Positions 8,501-16,339 of a DNA stretch of 17,006 bases are shown here, one piece after another. A program made the position numbers and the translations under genes. The DNA lies in assembly GCA_033764265.1 (NCBI GenBank), contig JANRJB010000171.1, positions 1 to 17,006 on the forward strand, in the 5' to 3' direction. The number at the start of each line of letters is the position of its first letter. Position 1 is the stretch's first letter. The DNA comes from VGEM01 sp033764265 (lineage in GTDB: Bacteria > Pseudomonadota > Alphaproteobacteria > Rhodospirillales > Rhodospirillaceae). Below the pieces are notes generated by a model. It was given only the letters and a program-made list of their open reading frames with translations, had not been told where the DNA came from and ran no database searches.

Positions 8501-10114
8501 ATGTTGCCCGCGCAATCAAGTTTTGAACGCATCGCGCTCAACCGCGCCACTTTTGGCGCGCGGGACACCGATGTCGCCTATGCCCAGCAGATCGGCTGGG
8601 GCAACTGGGTGATGGAACAGGTCAATGCGCCGCCGGGCGACGACCCGTCGCTGGCAAGTTACCTGGCCAGCCAGACCATGCGCATCACCTACGGCGCGCG
8701 CGACGACGCCACGGCCAAGTGGCCGGCGGTGGACGAGATGCGCCCGCTGAATTACCTGACCGCGCCGGTCGAACAACTGTGGGACCTGGTGAGCAAAGTC
8801 GGCGGTACCGTCGCGCCCCAGGAAGAAGCCCGCATCATGCAGGAGTTGATGGCGGCCACCTGGATACGCGCCGTTCACGCCCGGTACCAGTTGCGCGAAG
8901 TGCTGGTCGACTTCTGGCACAACCACTTCAACGTCGGGCGCAACGACGACCAATACGCCACTGCCGCCCTGCCCGATTACGACCGCAACGTCATCCGACC
9001 GCATGTGTTCGGCAACTTCGCCAAGATGGTGGAAGCCAACGCCAAATCGACGGCGATGCAGGTCTACCTCGACAACTTCATCAGCGCCGCCAGCACGCCC
9101 AACGAGAACTATGCGCGCGAGCTGCTGGAGCTGCACACCATGGGGCGCCCGTCGTACCTGGGCGTGGCCGGTTCGGCCGCCAAGCTGGCCGAGTATGCCG
9201 CCCAGGGCGTTGGCGTAAACTCGCCGGGCTTCACCGACGAAGACATCCTGCAGGCCAGCCGCGCCCTGTCAGGCTGGACGCTCGAAGCCGGGCAACGCGT
9301 GCCCGGCGGCGGCCGCGTGCCGTTTACCGGCAAATTCATCTACCGGCCCGAGCAGCACAACACCCAGGCCGGCCAGTTCATGGGCGTCAACCTGGCGCCA
9401 TATTCGGGCATGGCCCAGGGCCAGAAGGTGATCGAGATCGCTGCCCGCCACGTCGCCACCGCGACGTTCGTCTGCACCAAGCTGGTGCGCCGCCTGTTCG
9501 GCGATCCTGTGCCGGCCGCGGTGGTCGACCGCGCCGTGGCGGCCTGGATAAAGAACCAGGAGTCGGAGGATCAGTTGCGGTTCGTCGTCCTGGCGATCCT
9601 GATGGACGGTCCCGAAATCGGCGCACTGCCTCCGCAGAAGTTGCGCCGGCCGTTCGAGCGGCTGACCGCGCTGTTGCGCACCACCAACACCACCGTGCGG
9701 GCAGACGTGCTGTGGAATTTCCTGCTTTTCGGCATGGGCGACGGGGCTTACGTGTGGCCGACGCCCGACGGGCGGCCCGACGACGACGCGTTCTGGCTGT
9801 CGACATCGGCCTCGTTAACCACTTGGAACATCAGCCTGGGGCTCTTGGCCAACCGGGCCGTGACGGCTACACTTTCCGACCAGACGCCGACCCAGATCGC
9901 GTCGGCCACGGAAGGGGTTGAGTACTGGTTGTCGCGCATGATCGGCACGCAGATCGCGCCGTCGGCGATGACGGCTCTGGTCAACGACCAGGCCAGCGCA
10001 GTCGGGGCCTTCTCGCCCATGCTGATCGCCGCCAGCGCCGGCAACACCCGCGAGACGGCACTGCGCCGCCTGGCGGGACTGATCGCCACCACGCGCGAAT
10101 TTTCGTACCGGTAG
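8501..10114 (+). CDS. DUF1800 family protein (first copy)
   Basis: A 537-residue protein of the DUF1800 family (PF08811), whose biochemical role is not established. A TGA in the same frame immediately precedes the ATG, so translation cannot begin further upstream. A modest GAAGG (8486-8490) lies 10 bases before the ATG. No signal peptide or membrane segment is visible. Family marks: an N-terminal R-x3-FG block (LNRATFGAR), DFWHNHFNV (F138-V145), NENYARELLELHTMG (201-215), GFTDEDILQASRALSGWT, KLRRPFE and a C-terminal WPTPDGRPDD (from W419), ending REFSYR. The many His, Asp, Glu and Trp in these conserved blocks suggest a metal or sugar site, but that is only a guess. The Tat-exported DUF1501 gene starts 10 bases after the stop. 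Genes of these two families are commonly neighbours, suggesting that their products work together. Confidence 0.9.
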   Translation: MLPAQSSFERIALNRATFGARDTDVAYAQQIGWGNWVMEQVNAPPGDDPSLASYLASQTMRITYGARDDATAKWPAVDEMRPLNYLTAPVEQLWDLVSKVGGTVAPQEEARIMQELMAATWIRAVHARYQLREVLVDFWHNHFNVGRNDDQYATAALPDYDRNVIRPHVFGNFAKMVEANAKSTAMQVYLDNFISAASTPNENYARELLELHTMGRPSYLGVAGSAAKLAEYAAQGVGVNSPGFTDEDILQASRALSGWTLEAGQRVPGGGRVPFTGKFIYRPEQHNTQAGQFMGVNLAPYSGMAQGQKVIEIAARHVATATFVCTKLVRRLFGDPVPAAVVDRAVAAWIKNQESEDQLRFVVLAILMDGPEIGALPPQKLRRPFERLTALLRTTNTTVRADVLWNFLLFGMGDGAYVWPTPDGRPDDDAFWLSTSASLTTWNISLGLLANRAVTATLSDQTPTQIASATEGVEYWLSRMIGTQIAPSAMTALVNDQASAVGAFSPMLIAASAGNTRETALRRLAGLIATTREFSYR

Positions 10115-10124
10115 GAGATTGACC

Positions 10125-11384
10125 ATGACCCTTTCGCGTCGCGACGCCCTCCGCACCGCCGCCTCGAGCGCGGCGCTGGCCGCCGTCGGGCCCGGCCTCA
10201 AGGTGGCCATGGCCCAGGTCGCGCAAGCCGCGGACACGCTGATCGTGCTGTACCTGCGCGGCGGCTCCGACGGATTGCAGATGGTCTCGCCGGCCGGCGA
10301 CCCGAATTACATCGCCAACCGTCCCGGGATCCGCGTTCAGACCACGGGCAACAATGCCGGGCTGGGCATCGGCACGCTCGACGGCACCGACTTCTATCTG
10401 CACTACGGCGCGCCCGAGTTGAAGGCGCTGTACGACAAGCAGCAGCTGGCCGTCGTCCATGCCGTCGGATTGCGGAACGAAGACCGCAGCCACTTCGAAA
10501 GCCAGGAGCGCATGGAACTGGGCGCCAACCTGAACGAACAGGCACCCGATGACGGCTGGCTGACCAGACACCTGAAAGCGCTGTCCGGCACCCGGCCGCA
10601 ACTGGGCACGATCTCGGTCGCCTCGAACATCCCGGTATCGCTGCTGAGCTATGCGCCGGCGGTGGCGATCCCCAACGCGCAATCGTTCAACGTGTCCGGC
10701 GGCACGGCCAATGCCAACATCATCCGCGCCTTGAACGGCGGTTCCACCGGCTACGAGACGACCGCAATCCAAACCCTGAACGCCGTGGCGCAGGTGCAAG
10801 CCGGGTTCGCCGGGCTGCCCGCCGACAATACCAATTATGGGTACACGACCAGCGCGCTTGGCGCTTCGCTGCGCGCCCTGGCCCAGATGATGAAGTCGAA
10901 TCTGCAAGTCGAGGTCGCCCACGTCGACATGGGCGGTTGGGACCACCATGACGGGCTGATTGGCGAGTTCAACGCACGGACGGTAGACCTGTCTCGCAAC
11001 CTGAACGCGTTCTGGACCGAGATCGAGAAATTCCAAAGCAAGACCACGCTGGTGACCATGACCGAGTTCGGCCGCCGCGTGCGCGAGAACGCCTCGGCCG
11101 GCACCGACCATGGCTCCGGTTCTTACATGTTCGTGCTGGGCGGCAACGTCAACGGCGGCAAGATTTACGGCGACTGGCCGGGCTTGGCCGCCAATCAGCT
11201 GTTCAATGGCGACCTGGATACCACCACCGACTTCCGCCGCGTGGTGTCCGAAGTGCTCGCCAAGCGCCAGGGCGCACGAAACTTGGACAAGGTGTTTCCG
11301 ACCGTGAAGTACGAACCGCTCGGCATCGTTAAGGGTGACGATACCGGCGTGATTTCCGGTTCGAGCGGCAGTGCGATCGGCTAG
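10125..11384 (+). CDS. DUF1501 family protein with twin-arginine signal
   Basis: A 419-residue protein of the DUF1501 family (PF07394), which to my knowledge is grouped with the alkaline phosphatase/sulfatase fold; activity is not established. ATG 10125 is chosen over TTG 10119 because GGAG (10114-10117) sits 7 bases upstream, overlapping the previous stop codon. The N-terminus is a Tat signal (LSRRDALRTAASSAALAAVG, cleavage probably at AMA-QVA or AQA-AD), so export in folded form is expected. Likely metal or active-site blocks are LRGGSDG (44-50), HVDMGGWDHHDG (266-277), MTEFGRRVREN (from about 312) and GTDHGSG (around D328/H329). After the usual family end (LDKVFPTVKY) there is a short Gly/Ser-rich tail (KGDDTGVISGSSGSAIG). 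It lies between two DUF1800 genes and is probably co-transcribed with both. Confidence 0.92.
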   Translation: MTLSRRDALRTAASSAALAAVGPGLKVAMAQVAQAADTLIVLYLRGGSDGLQMVSPAGDPNYIANRPGIRVQTTGNNAGLGIGTLDGTDFYLHYGAPELKALYDKQQLAVVHAVGLRNEDRSHFESQERMELGANLNEQAPDDGWLTRHLKALSGTRPQLGTISVASNIPVSLLSYAPAVAIPNAQSFNVSGGTANANIIRALNGGSTGYETTAIQTLNAVAQVQAGFAGLPADNTNYGYTTSALGASLRALAQMMKSNLQVEVAHVDMGGWDHHDGLIGEFNARTVDLSRNLNAFWTEIEKFQSKTTLVTMTEFGRRVRENASAGTDHGSGSYMFVLGGNVNGGKIYGDWPGLAANQLFNGDLDTTTDFRRVVSEVLAKRQGARNLDKVFPTVKYEPLGIVKGDDTGVISGSSGSAIG

Positions 11385-11393
11385 ATTGGTTTC

Positions 11394-11416
11394 GGCGGCC
11401 CCTGATCGGGGCCGCC
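11394..11416 (+). other. Strong hairpin between the DUF1501 gene and the second DUF1800 gene
   Basis: GGCGGCCCC-TGATC-GGGGCCGCC forms a perfect 9-bp GC-only stem with a five-base loop, starting 10 bases after the DUF1501 stop codon. No T-run follows (TCACAGGATAAC), so it is not a standard terminator. It could shield the upstream mRNA from 3' decay or reduce read-through into the second DUF1800 gene. Confidence 0.6.
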
Positions 11417-11500
11417 TCACAGGATAACAGACGCGGACGCGAACGCGAACCGCGTCACCGGGCAAGGGGTTGGGGAAGGACAGTTGGAGCGGGCCGTATC

Positions 11501-13165
11501 ATGGCATCGTTGACGCCTTCTCAGATGCACGCCGCCATCAATCGCGTGTCCTTCGGGGCGCGCGACTTGGATGTCACACGCGCACAGCAAATGGGCTGGG
11601 ACGCCTGGATCGACGACCAGCTGGCCCCGCCCGCCGGCGACGACGCCGGCACGGCGCAGATTCTGTCGAATTCCACCTACCGCATCGTCTACGGCGCGCG
11701 CGACGACATGAACGGCACGTGGCCCGCGGTCGATGAGGAACGCCCGCTCAACTCGCTGACCATGACCGGGCAGGAACTGTTCGAGACCTACGACGAGGTG
11801 TTCCGCCTGCGTACGCTGCCGCAGACCGAGATCGGGCGTCTGGTCGAGGAAACCATCGCCGCCACGTGGATCCGCAACGTGCACAGCACCTACCAGGTGC
11901 GCGAATTTCTGACCGATTTCTGGCATCGGCACTTCAACGTGGCGTCGTCCGAGGGCGCCCAAGTGCAGTTCGCGCTGCCGACCTACGACCGCGACGTGAT
12001 GCGCAAGCACGCTTTGGGCAACTTTCGGGAACTGGTCGAGGCCAACGCCAAATCGACCTCGATGCTGTTCTACCTGGACAACGCCGATAGCCGCGCCTTT
12101 ATCCCCAACGAGAACTATGCGCGCGAGTTGTTGGAACTGCACACCATGGGTCGCGGTTCTTACTTGGGCGTAGTTGCGACACCGACCGCGCAGGGGACCA
12201 GCAATCTCACCGCTACGGCGGTTCCGATGAACGGCCTAGGCACCGGGACCCAATCGGCGGGATTCACAGACACCGACATCCTGCATGCCAGCCGCGCCCT
12301 GTCCGGCTGGACGGTAGCGATGGGCCAGCGCATCGGCACCCGCACACTGCCCCGCACCGGCGAGTTCGTGTTCGAACCCACGTATCACAACCGCAATGCC
12401 GGCGCGTTCATGGGCATCGATCTGCGGCCGCTGCAGCCGACGCAGGAGGCGAATTTCCCGCTGGCGGTGGAACAGGGCCGCAAGGTGATCGAATTGGCCG
12501 CCGAGCACACCCGCACCGGCGGGTTCGTCGTCGGCAAGTTGGCGCATCGCATGTTCGGCGACAGCCCGCCGCAGGAACTGGTCTACCGCGCCTATCAGGC
12601 GTGGATGGACAACCGCAAGAGTTCCAACCAGATCGCAGAGGTCATGCGGGTGTTCCTGACCTCGGACGAGATCGCCAATGCGCCGCCGACCAAGCTGCGC
12701 CGCCCTTACGAGAAGGTGATGGCGTTCGCCCGCGCGGTCAACGCCCGCATCCGGCCGCACAGGGCCATGTTCACCACCTTCGGCGGCACCCGGGACATGG
12801 TGTTCCAATGGCCTTCGCCCGACGGCTGGCCCGACGACAACGTCTATTGGCTCAGCACATCGGCGACCATGACGCAGTGGAACGCGCTGTTGACGGCCAT
12901 GGCGTCCGGCCCGCTCAGCGCCTCGATCACCGCGGAATCGGTGCAGACCAAGTCGATCACCGTGCTGCTGGACGATTGGATTCAGCGTATCGTCGGACGG
13001 CCGATCTCGACGGCCGGCTACAACGCTTTGGTGAGCATGGCGACCGCCAGCACCGGTATCCGCGCCTATGTCGGCATGGGCACGGCCAGCACCACCACGA
13101 TCGAGACCGAACTGCGTCGGCTGGTGGCGCTGATCGCCACCGCGCCCGAGTTCGCCTACCGCTGA
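11501..13165 (+). CDS. DUF1800 family protein (second copy)
   Basis: A 554-residue protein clearly related along its whole length to the first DUF1800 protein, in the same order of blocks: INRVSFGARD at the N-terminus, DFWHRHFNV (from about residue 139), NENYARELLELHTMG (from N203), GFTDTDILHASRALSGWT, KLRRPYE, WPSPDGWPDDNVYWLSTSA and a PEFAYR end. It is diverged outside these blocks, so the duplication is old. It has a longer Gly/Thr/Ala-rich loop before GFTD (about 29 residues against 20) and an insertion after FMGIDL. As in the first copy there is no signal peptide. Purine-rich stretches including GGGGAAGGA and GGAG precede the ATG, and the N-terminus aligns with that of the first copy, supporting this start. 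The last 10 bases overlap the end of the opposing feoC gene. Function unknown. Confidence 0.9.
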   Translation: MASLTPSQMHAAINRVSFGARDLDVTRAQQMGWDAWIDDQLAPPAGDDAGTAQILSNSTYRIVYGARDDMNGTWPAVDEERPLNSLTMTGQELFETYDEVFRLRTLPQTEIGRLVEETIAATWIRNVHSTYQVREFLTDFWHRHFNVASSEGAQVQFALPTYDRDVMRKHALGNFRELVEANAKSTSMLFYLDNADSRAFIPNENYARELLELHTMGRGSYLGVVATPTAQGTSNLTATAVPMNGLGTGTQSAGFTDTDILHASRALSGWTVAMGQRIGTRTLPRTGEFVFEPTYHNRNAGAFMGIDLRPLQPTQEANFPLAVEQGRKVIELAAEHTRTGGFVVGKLAHRMFGDSPPQELVYRAYQAWMDNRKSSNQIAEVMRVFLTSDEIANAPPTKLRRPYEKVMAFARAVNARIRPHRAMFTTFGGTRDMVFQWPSPDGWPDDNVYWLSTSATMTQWNALLTAMASGPLSASITAESVQTKSITVLLDDWIQRIVGRPISTAGYNALVSMATASTGIRAYVGMGTASTTTIETELRRLVALIATAPEFAYR

Positions 13166-13425
13166 ACCGCCGCCGCGCGCGCCGCGGCCGGGTCAGGGCA
13201 GCCATCGGCTCCTACCCACTCGTAGATGTCGGTCTGGGCGGACTCGCACTTGCCGCAGGTCCCGCACGGCAACCGGTCGCTGAGCCTGCGCACGCGGCCC
13301 TTGGCGATCCAGGTCTCCATCATGCCCTTGAGCGCACCGGGGTCGGTGTCGAAACGGCGGGCGAGGTCGTCGAGCGAGGCGCGCTTGCGGTCGGCCAAGA
13401 AGGTTTTGAGTTCGATCAGCAGCAT
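13156..13425 (-). CDS. feoC: FeoC-like small winged-helix protein with cysteine cluster
   Basis: An 89-residue cytoplasmic protein, last gene of the feoA-feoB-feoC operon, starting 21 bases after the feoB stop. The N-terminal half fits the FeoC winged helix (SLDDLARRFDTDPGALKGMMETWIAKGRVRRL, about 17-48). It is followed by a cysteine motif: C54, C57, C60 and C76 (CGTCGKC, then 15 residues, then C). FeoC proteins bind an iron-sulfur cluster through such cysteines and associate with FeoB; they have been proposed to sense iron or oxygen or to stabilise FeoB. The cysteine spacing differs from enterobacterial FeoC. Its C-terminal codons overlap those of the convergent DUF1800 gene, so no room for a terminator exists between the two genes. 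Confidence 0.85.
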   Translation of the reverse strand: MLLIELKTFLADRKRASLDDLARRFDTDPGALKGMMETWIAKGRVRRLSDRLPCGTCGKCESAQTDIYEWVGADGCPDPAAARAAAVQR

Positions 13426-13446
13426 TGCAGCCCCAAGCGCGGCGGC

Positions 13447-15795
13447 CTACTCGGCCGGCGCAGCGACCGGCGCACCGATGCGACGCCGGCCCGAGAACAC
13501 CATCCAGCCGATACCCGCGGCCAAGAGCGACAGCACCGCGCCGATCCAGAACGACGCGGTTGCAGGATCGCGGCCGAAGGTGCCGATCTGATAGGTCAGC
13601 ACGCCGAAGCCGTAACCCAGCAGCGTCGAATAGACCGCCACGAAGACGGTCCACGCCGGCGGCAGCTCCCGGTAATAGGCCGCGAGCGCCGACATACAGG
13701 GCGAATACAGCAAGATGACCATGAGATAGGCGAAGGCGCCGATGGCGCCGTCGAACTGTGCGGCCATGGTGCCGAAGGTGCCGACCGAGACCTCTTGTGC
13801 CTCGGCCGCGGCTTCCAGGCTGTCGGTGGCGACGATGTCGAGCCCGAGCGGGTCGACCAACCGATCCGCCAGGTCTGCGAAATTGGCCGGAATGGTCGCG
13901 AACGCGTCGCCAACGCCGGACCACAGATCGAAAGCCGCGTCGTCGCCGGCTCCGTCGCCCTCGCCGGCGGCCATCTGGGTGTAGAGCGCATCCAGCGTGC
14001 CGACTACGACTTCCTTGGCGAAAATGCCGGTGAACAGGCCCACGGCGGCCGGCCAGTTGGATTCTTTCATGCCCATCGGCGTGAACACCGGCATGATCGC
14101 TTCGCCGATGCCGGCCAACACCGAGTTTTCGGTGTTCTCGTTGCCGAAGCTGCCGTCGCGCCCCCAGGAATTGAGGAACGTCAGCACCGCCGCAACGACG
14201 ATGATGAACTTGCCGGCCTTCGACAGGAAGGCCTTGAGGCGTTCCCAGCTGCGGATGATCACGCCGCGCAGCGTCGGGCGGTGGTAGAGCGGCAGCTCCA
14301 ACAGGAACGGCGAGGACTGGCCCGACAGCACGGTGTGCTTGAGCAACAGCCCGGTGGCGACGGCGAACGCGATGCCGATCAGGTAGAGCGCGAACACGAC
14401 GTTCTGCGCGCCCGTCGGGAAAAAGGCCGCCGCGAACAGCGCGTACACCGGCAGGCGCGCACCGCACGACATGAAGTGGGCCATGACCGCGGTCAGAATG
14501 CGGTCGCGTTGGTTATCCAGGGTACGCGTGGCCATCACCGCCGGCACCGTGCAGCCGAAGCCCACCATCATCGGCACGAACGACTTGCCGGGCAGGCCCA
14601 GGCCTTTCATGAAGCGGTCCATGACGAACGCCGCGCGCGCCATGTAGCCGGAGTCTTCCAGCGCCGACAGGAACAGGAACAGGCAGCCGATGATGGGGAC
14701 GAAGGTCGCCACCGTCTGGATGCCGCCGCCGATGCCGCCGGCCAGAATGGTCACCGCCCAATCGGGAAAGCCAACTTGCGCGAGAAGGTGGCCGAACCCG
14801 TCGACGAACAGCGTGCCGGCCAGAATGTCGAAGAAATCGATCAGCGCGCTGCCGACGTTGATGGTGAACAGAAACATCACGTACATCACCGCCAGGAAGA
14901 TCGGGATGCCGAGCACGCGGTTCAGCACCACGGTATCGATCCGGTCGGTGAGCGAGCGGCTGGCCTTGCCGCGGGCCCGCGCGGTGCGCGCGGCGAGATC
15001 GTGGGCCAATCCGTAACGTTCCGCCGCGATCAGAATGTCGGCGTCCTCGCCGGCCTGCGCGGCGATCTCGGCGCGGGCGGCGGCGGCGGTGCGCAGCGCC
15101 TCGGGCCCGGCGGCCATGGCCACGGTAGCGTCGTCCTCCAAGAGCTTCAGCGCCTGCCAGCGCGCATCCGCGGACCCGGCAAAGAAGGGGATGAGGCGCT
15201 CGATGGCGGCCTCGATGCGCGCGTCGTAGCGGATCGGCAGCGTCGGCACCGGATGCGCCTGGGCTGCCGCCACCAGGCCGTCGCGCAGCGCCTTCAGGCC
15301 TTCGCCGGTGGTGGCAACCACGCCGAACACCGGAACACCGAGCGACCGGCTCAAGGCGGCCGGGTCGATGTCGAGCCCGCGATCGCGCGCGGCATCGATC
15401 ATGTTCAACACGACCACGGTCGGCACGCGCATCTCGATCAGCTGCGTGGTCAGGTAAAGGTTGCGCTCGAGATTGGACGCATCGACGATGTTGACGACGA
15501 TGTCGGCCGCGCGCGACTGGATGTAGTCGCGGGCGATGCGTTCGTCCATCGAGCCGCCGCCGCTGACCGACAGCGAATAGACGCCGGGCAGGTCGATCAC
15601 CGACACGGTGGCACCGGCGTGGCGGAAGAACCCCTCTTTGCGGTCGACCGTCACGCCCGGCCAATTGCCGACCCGCTGATGGGACCCGGTCAGGGCGTTG
15701 AACAGCGACGTCTTGCCGCAGTTCGGATTGCCGACGATCGCCACGCGCGCGCCGGCGGTGCGCTGATCGCTTGATGGATCGGGGGAGGACGTCAT
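13447..15795 (-). CDS. feoB: Ferrous iron transporter FeoB
   Basis: A 782-residue inner-membrane protein that imports Fe(II), close to the length of E. coli FeoB. The N-terminal G-protein domain is complete: G1 GNPNCGKTS (22-30), the switch I threonine in NWPGVTV (T49), G3 DLPG (68-71) and G4 NMID (131-134). A helical GDI-like region follows, then the membrane domain with its two gate motifs, GCTVPAVMATRTLDNQRD (C415) and MSCGARLPVYALF (C444), both with the expected cysteine. The C-terminal half keeps the proteobacterial block AQEVSVGTFGTMAAQFDGAIGAFAYL and ends in a hydrophobic segment and short basic tail. It starts 22 bases after the feoA stop; no clear ribosome binding site precedes the ATG. 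Regulation is expected from the Fur-type box upstream of feoA. Confidence 0.97.
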   Translation of the reverse strand: MTSSPDPSSDQRTAGARVAIVGNPNCGKTSLFNALTGSHQRVGNWPGVTVDRKEGFFRHAGATVSVIDLPGVYSLSVSGGGSMDERIARDYIQSRAADIVVNIVDASNLERNLYLTTQLIEMRVPTVVVLNMIDAARDRGLDIDPAALSRSLGVPVFGVVATTGEGLKALRDGLVAAAQAHPVPTLPIRYDARIEAAIERLIPFFAGSADARWQALKLLEDDATVAMAAGPEALRTAAAARAEIAAQAGEDADILIAAERYGLAHDLAARTARARGKASRSLTDRIDTVVLNRVLGIPIFLAVMYVMFLFTINVGSALIDFFDILAGTLFVDGFGHLLAQVGFPDWAVTILAGGIGGGIQTVATFVPIIGCLFLFLSALEDSGYMARAAFVMDRFMKGLGLPGKSFVPMMVGFGCTVPAVMATRTLDNQRDRILTAVMAHFMSCGARLPVYALFAAAFFPTGAQNVVFALYLIGIAFAVATGLLLKHTVLSGQSSPFLLELPLYHRPTLRGVIIRSWERLKAFLSKAGKFIIVVAAVLTFLNSWGRDGSFGNENTENSVLAGIGEAIMPVFTPMGMKESNWPAAVGLFTGIFAKEVVVGTLDALYTQMAAGEGDGAGDDAAFDLWSGVGDAFATIPANFADLADRLVDPLGLDIVATDSLEAAAEAQEVSVGTFGTMAAQFDGAIGAFAYLMVILLYSPCMSALAAYYRELPPAWTVFVAVYSTLLGYGFGVLTYQIGTFGRDPATASFWIGAVLSLLAAGIGWMVFSGRRRIGAPVAAPAE

Positions 15796-15817
15796 GGTGG
15801 GGCCGGCTGTGATGGGA

Positions 15818-16105
15818 TCAGCGCGCGCCGTTGAGCGGGGTCACCGCGACCGCGGCGGCCTCGTCGCGGCGCAGGCTGAGCGCGAAGCCACGCACGCGAA
15901 TCTCAATGGGGTCGCCCAGCGGCGCCATGCGCACAACCTCAAGCGTCGTGCCCGGCGTCAGCCCGAAGGCCAGCAGCCGCTCGCGATATTGGCGGTTGCC
16001 GCGCGCCAGCGCCACGACGCGGGCCCGGTCGCCGGGTTGCAGCATGCCGAGATGCCGACCGGTCGCGGCGAGGTCATTGACGGCAGCTGGCAGAACCTGA
16101 TCCAC
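15818..16105 (-). CDS. feoA: FeoA, small SH3-like partner of FeoB
   Basis: A small cytoplasmic protein needed for Fe(II) uptake by FeoB. The visible core is GDRARVVAL...YRERLLAFGLTPGTTLEVVRMAPLGDPIEIRVRGFALSLRRDEAAAV, the usual FeoA SH3-like fold. I choose GTG 16105 (95 residues) over the upstream in-frame GTG 16129 (103 residues). An AAGGG lies 8 bases before GTG 16105 on the minus strand, whereas 16129 has no ribosome binding site and would sit at or upstream of the transcription start predicted from the promoter at 16132-16160. It is the first gene of the feoABC operon. Confidence 0.9.
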   Translation of the reverse strand: MDQVLPAAVNDLAATGRHLGMLQPGDRARVVALARGNRQYRERLLAFGLTPGTTLEVVRMAPLGDPIEIRVRGFALSLRRDEAAAVAVTPLNGAR

Positions 16106-16131
16106 GCGGGTGTCCCTTGTGCTACGCACAG

Positions 16132-16160
16132 TATGTAGTGAAACTGAGAATTGTTCTCAA
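16132..16160 (-). promoter_or_regulatory. Promoter of the feoABC operon
   Basis: Read on the minus strand, TTGAGA (complement of 16155-16160, five of six matches to the -35 consensus) is followed after 17 bases by TACATA (complement of 16132-16137, three of six matches to the -10 consensus). Transcription would start near 16125, about 20 bases before the chosen feoA start. The -35 box is buried in the Fur-type dyad, as expected for iron repression. Confidence 0.5.
16145..16159 (-). promoter_or_regulatory. Fur box
   Basis: TGAGAAT-T-GTTCTCA is a near-perfect inverted repeat (arms TGAGAA/TTCTCA perfect) that matches 11 of the 14 fixed positions of the 7-1-7 Fur consensus TGATAATnATTATCA. It lies 40 bases upstream of feoA and overlaps its -35 box, so iron-loaded Fur would block the operon. 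The divergent hydantoinase-type gene is about 180 bases away and is probably not under its control. Confidence 0.75.
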
Positions 16161-16339
16161 CTTGTTATTTTGCCTTGATCTGAGTCAGGATTCGACGGGA
16201 AATGAGAGAATTCCAATGATTTCAGCGTTCTATGCCATGCTCAGGGGGCATGTGGCGGACCGTTCGGCCGGCGCCGCGTTCGGGTCTTTCGGCCCCCGCG
16301 CTTGCCGACTCGCCTAGCGCACGGCTGCGGATGACCGCC

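Noticed and set aside
9981..11465. Minus-strand open frame of 494 codons under the DUF1501 gene
   Set aside because: Antisense shadow of a gene with signal peptide, ribosome binding site and family motifs.
12601..15774. Plus-strand open frame of 1,057 codons
   Set aside because: It runs antisense through feoB and feoC, which are certain, and reads as low-complexity Arg/His/Gln/Gly-rich sequence.
16106..16129. Upstream GTG start for feoA
   Set aside because: No ribosome binding site, and it lies at or before the predicted transcription start.
16117..16317. 66-codon plus-strand frame starting at 16117
   Set aside because: It crosses the feo promoter and Fur box and resembles nothing known; only its last part (from 16216) has a possible ribosome binding site.
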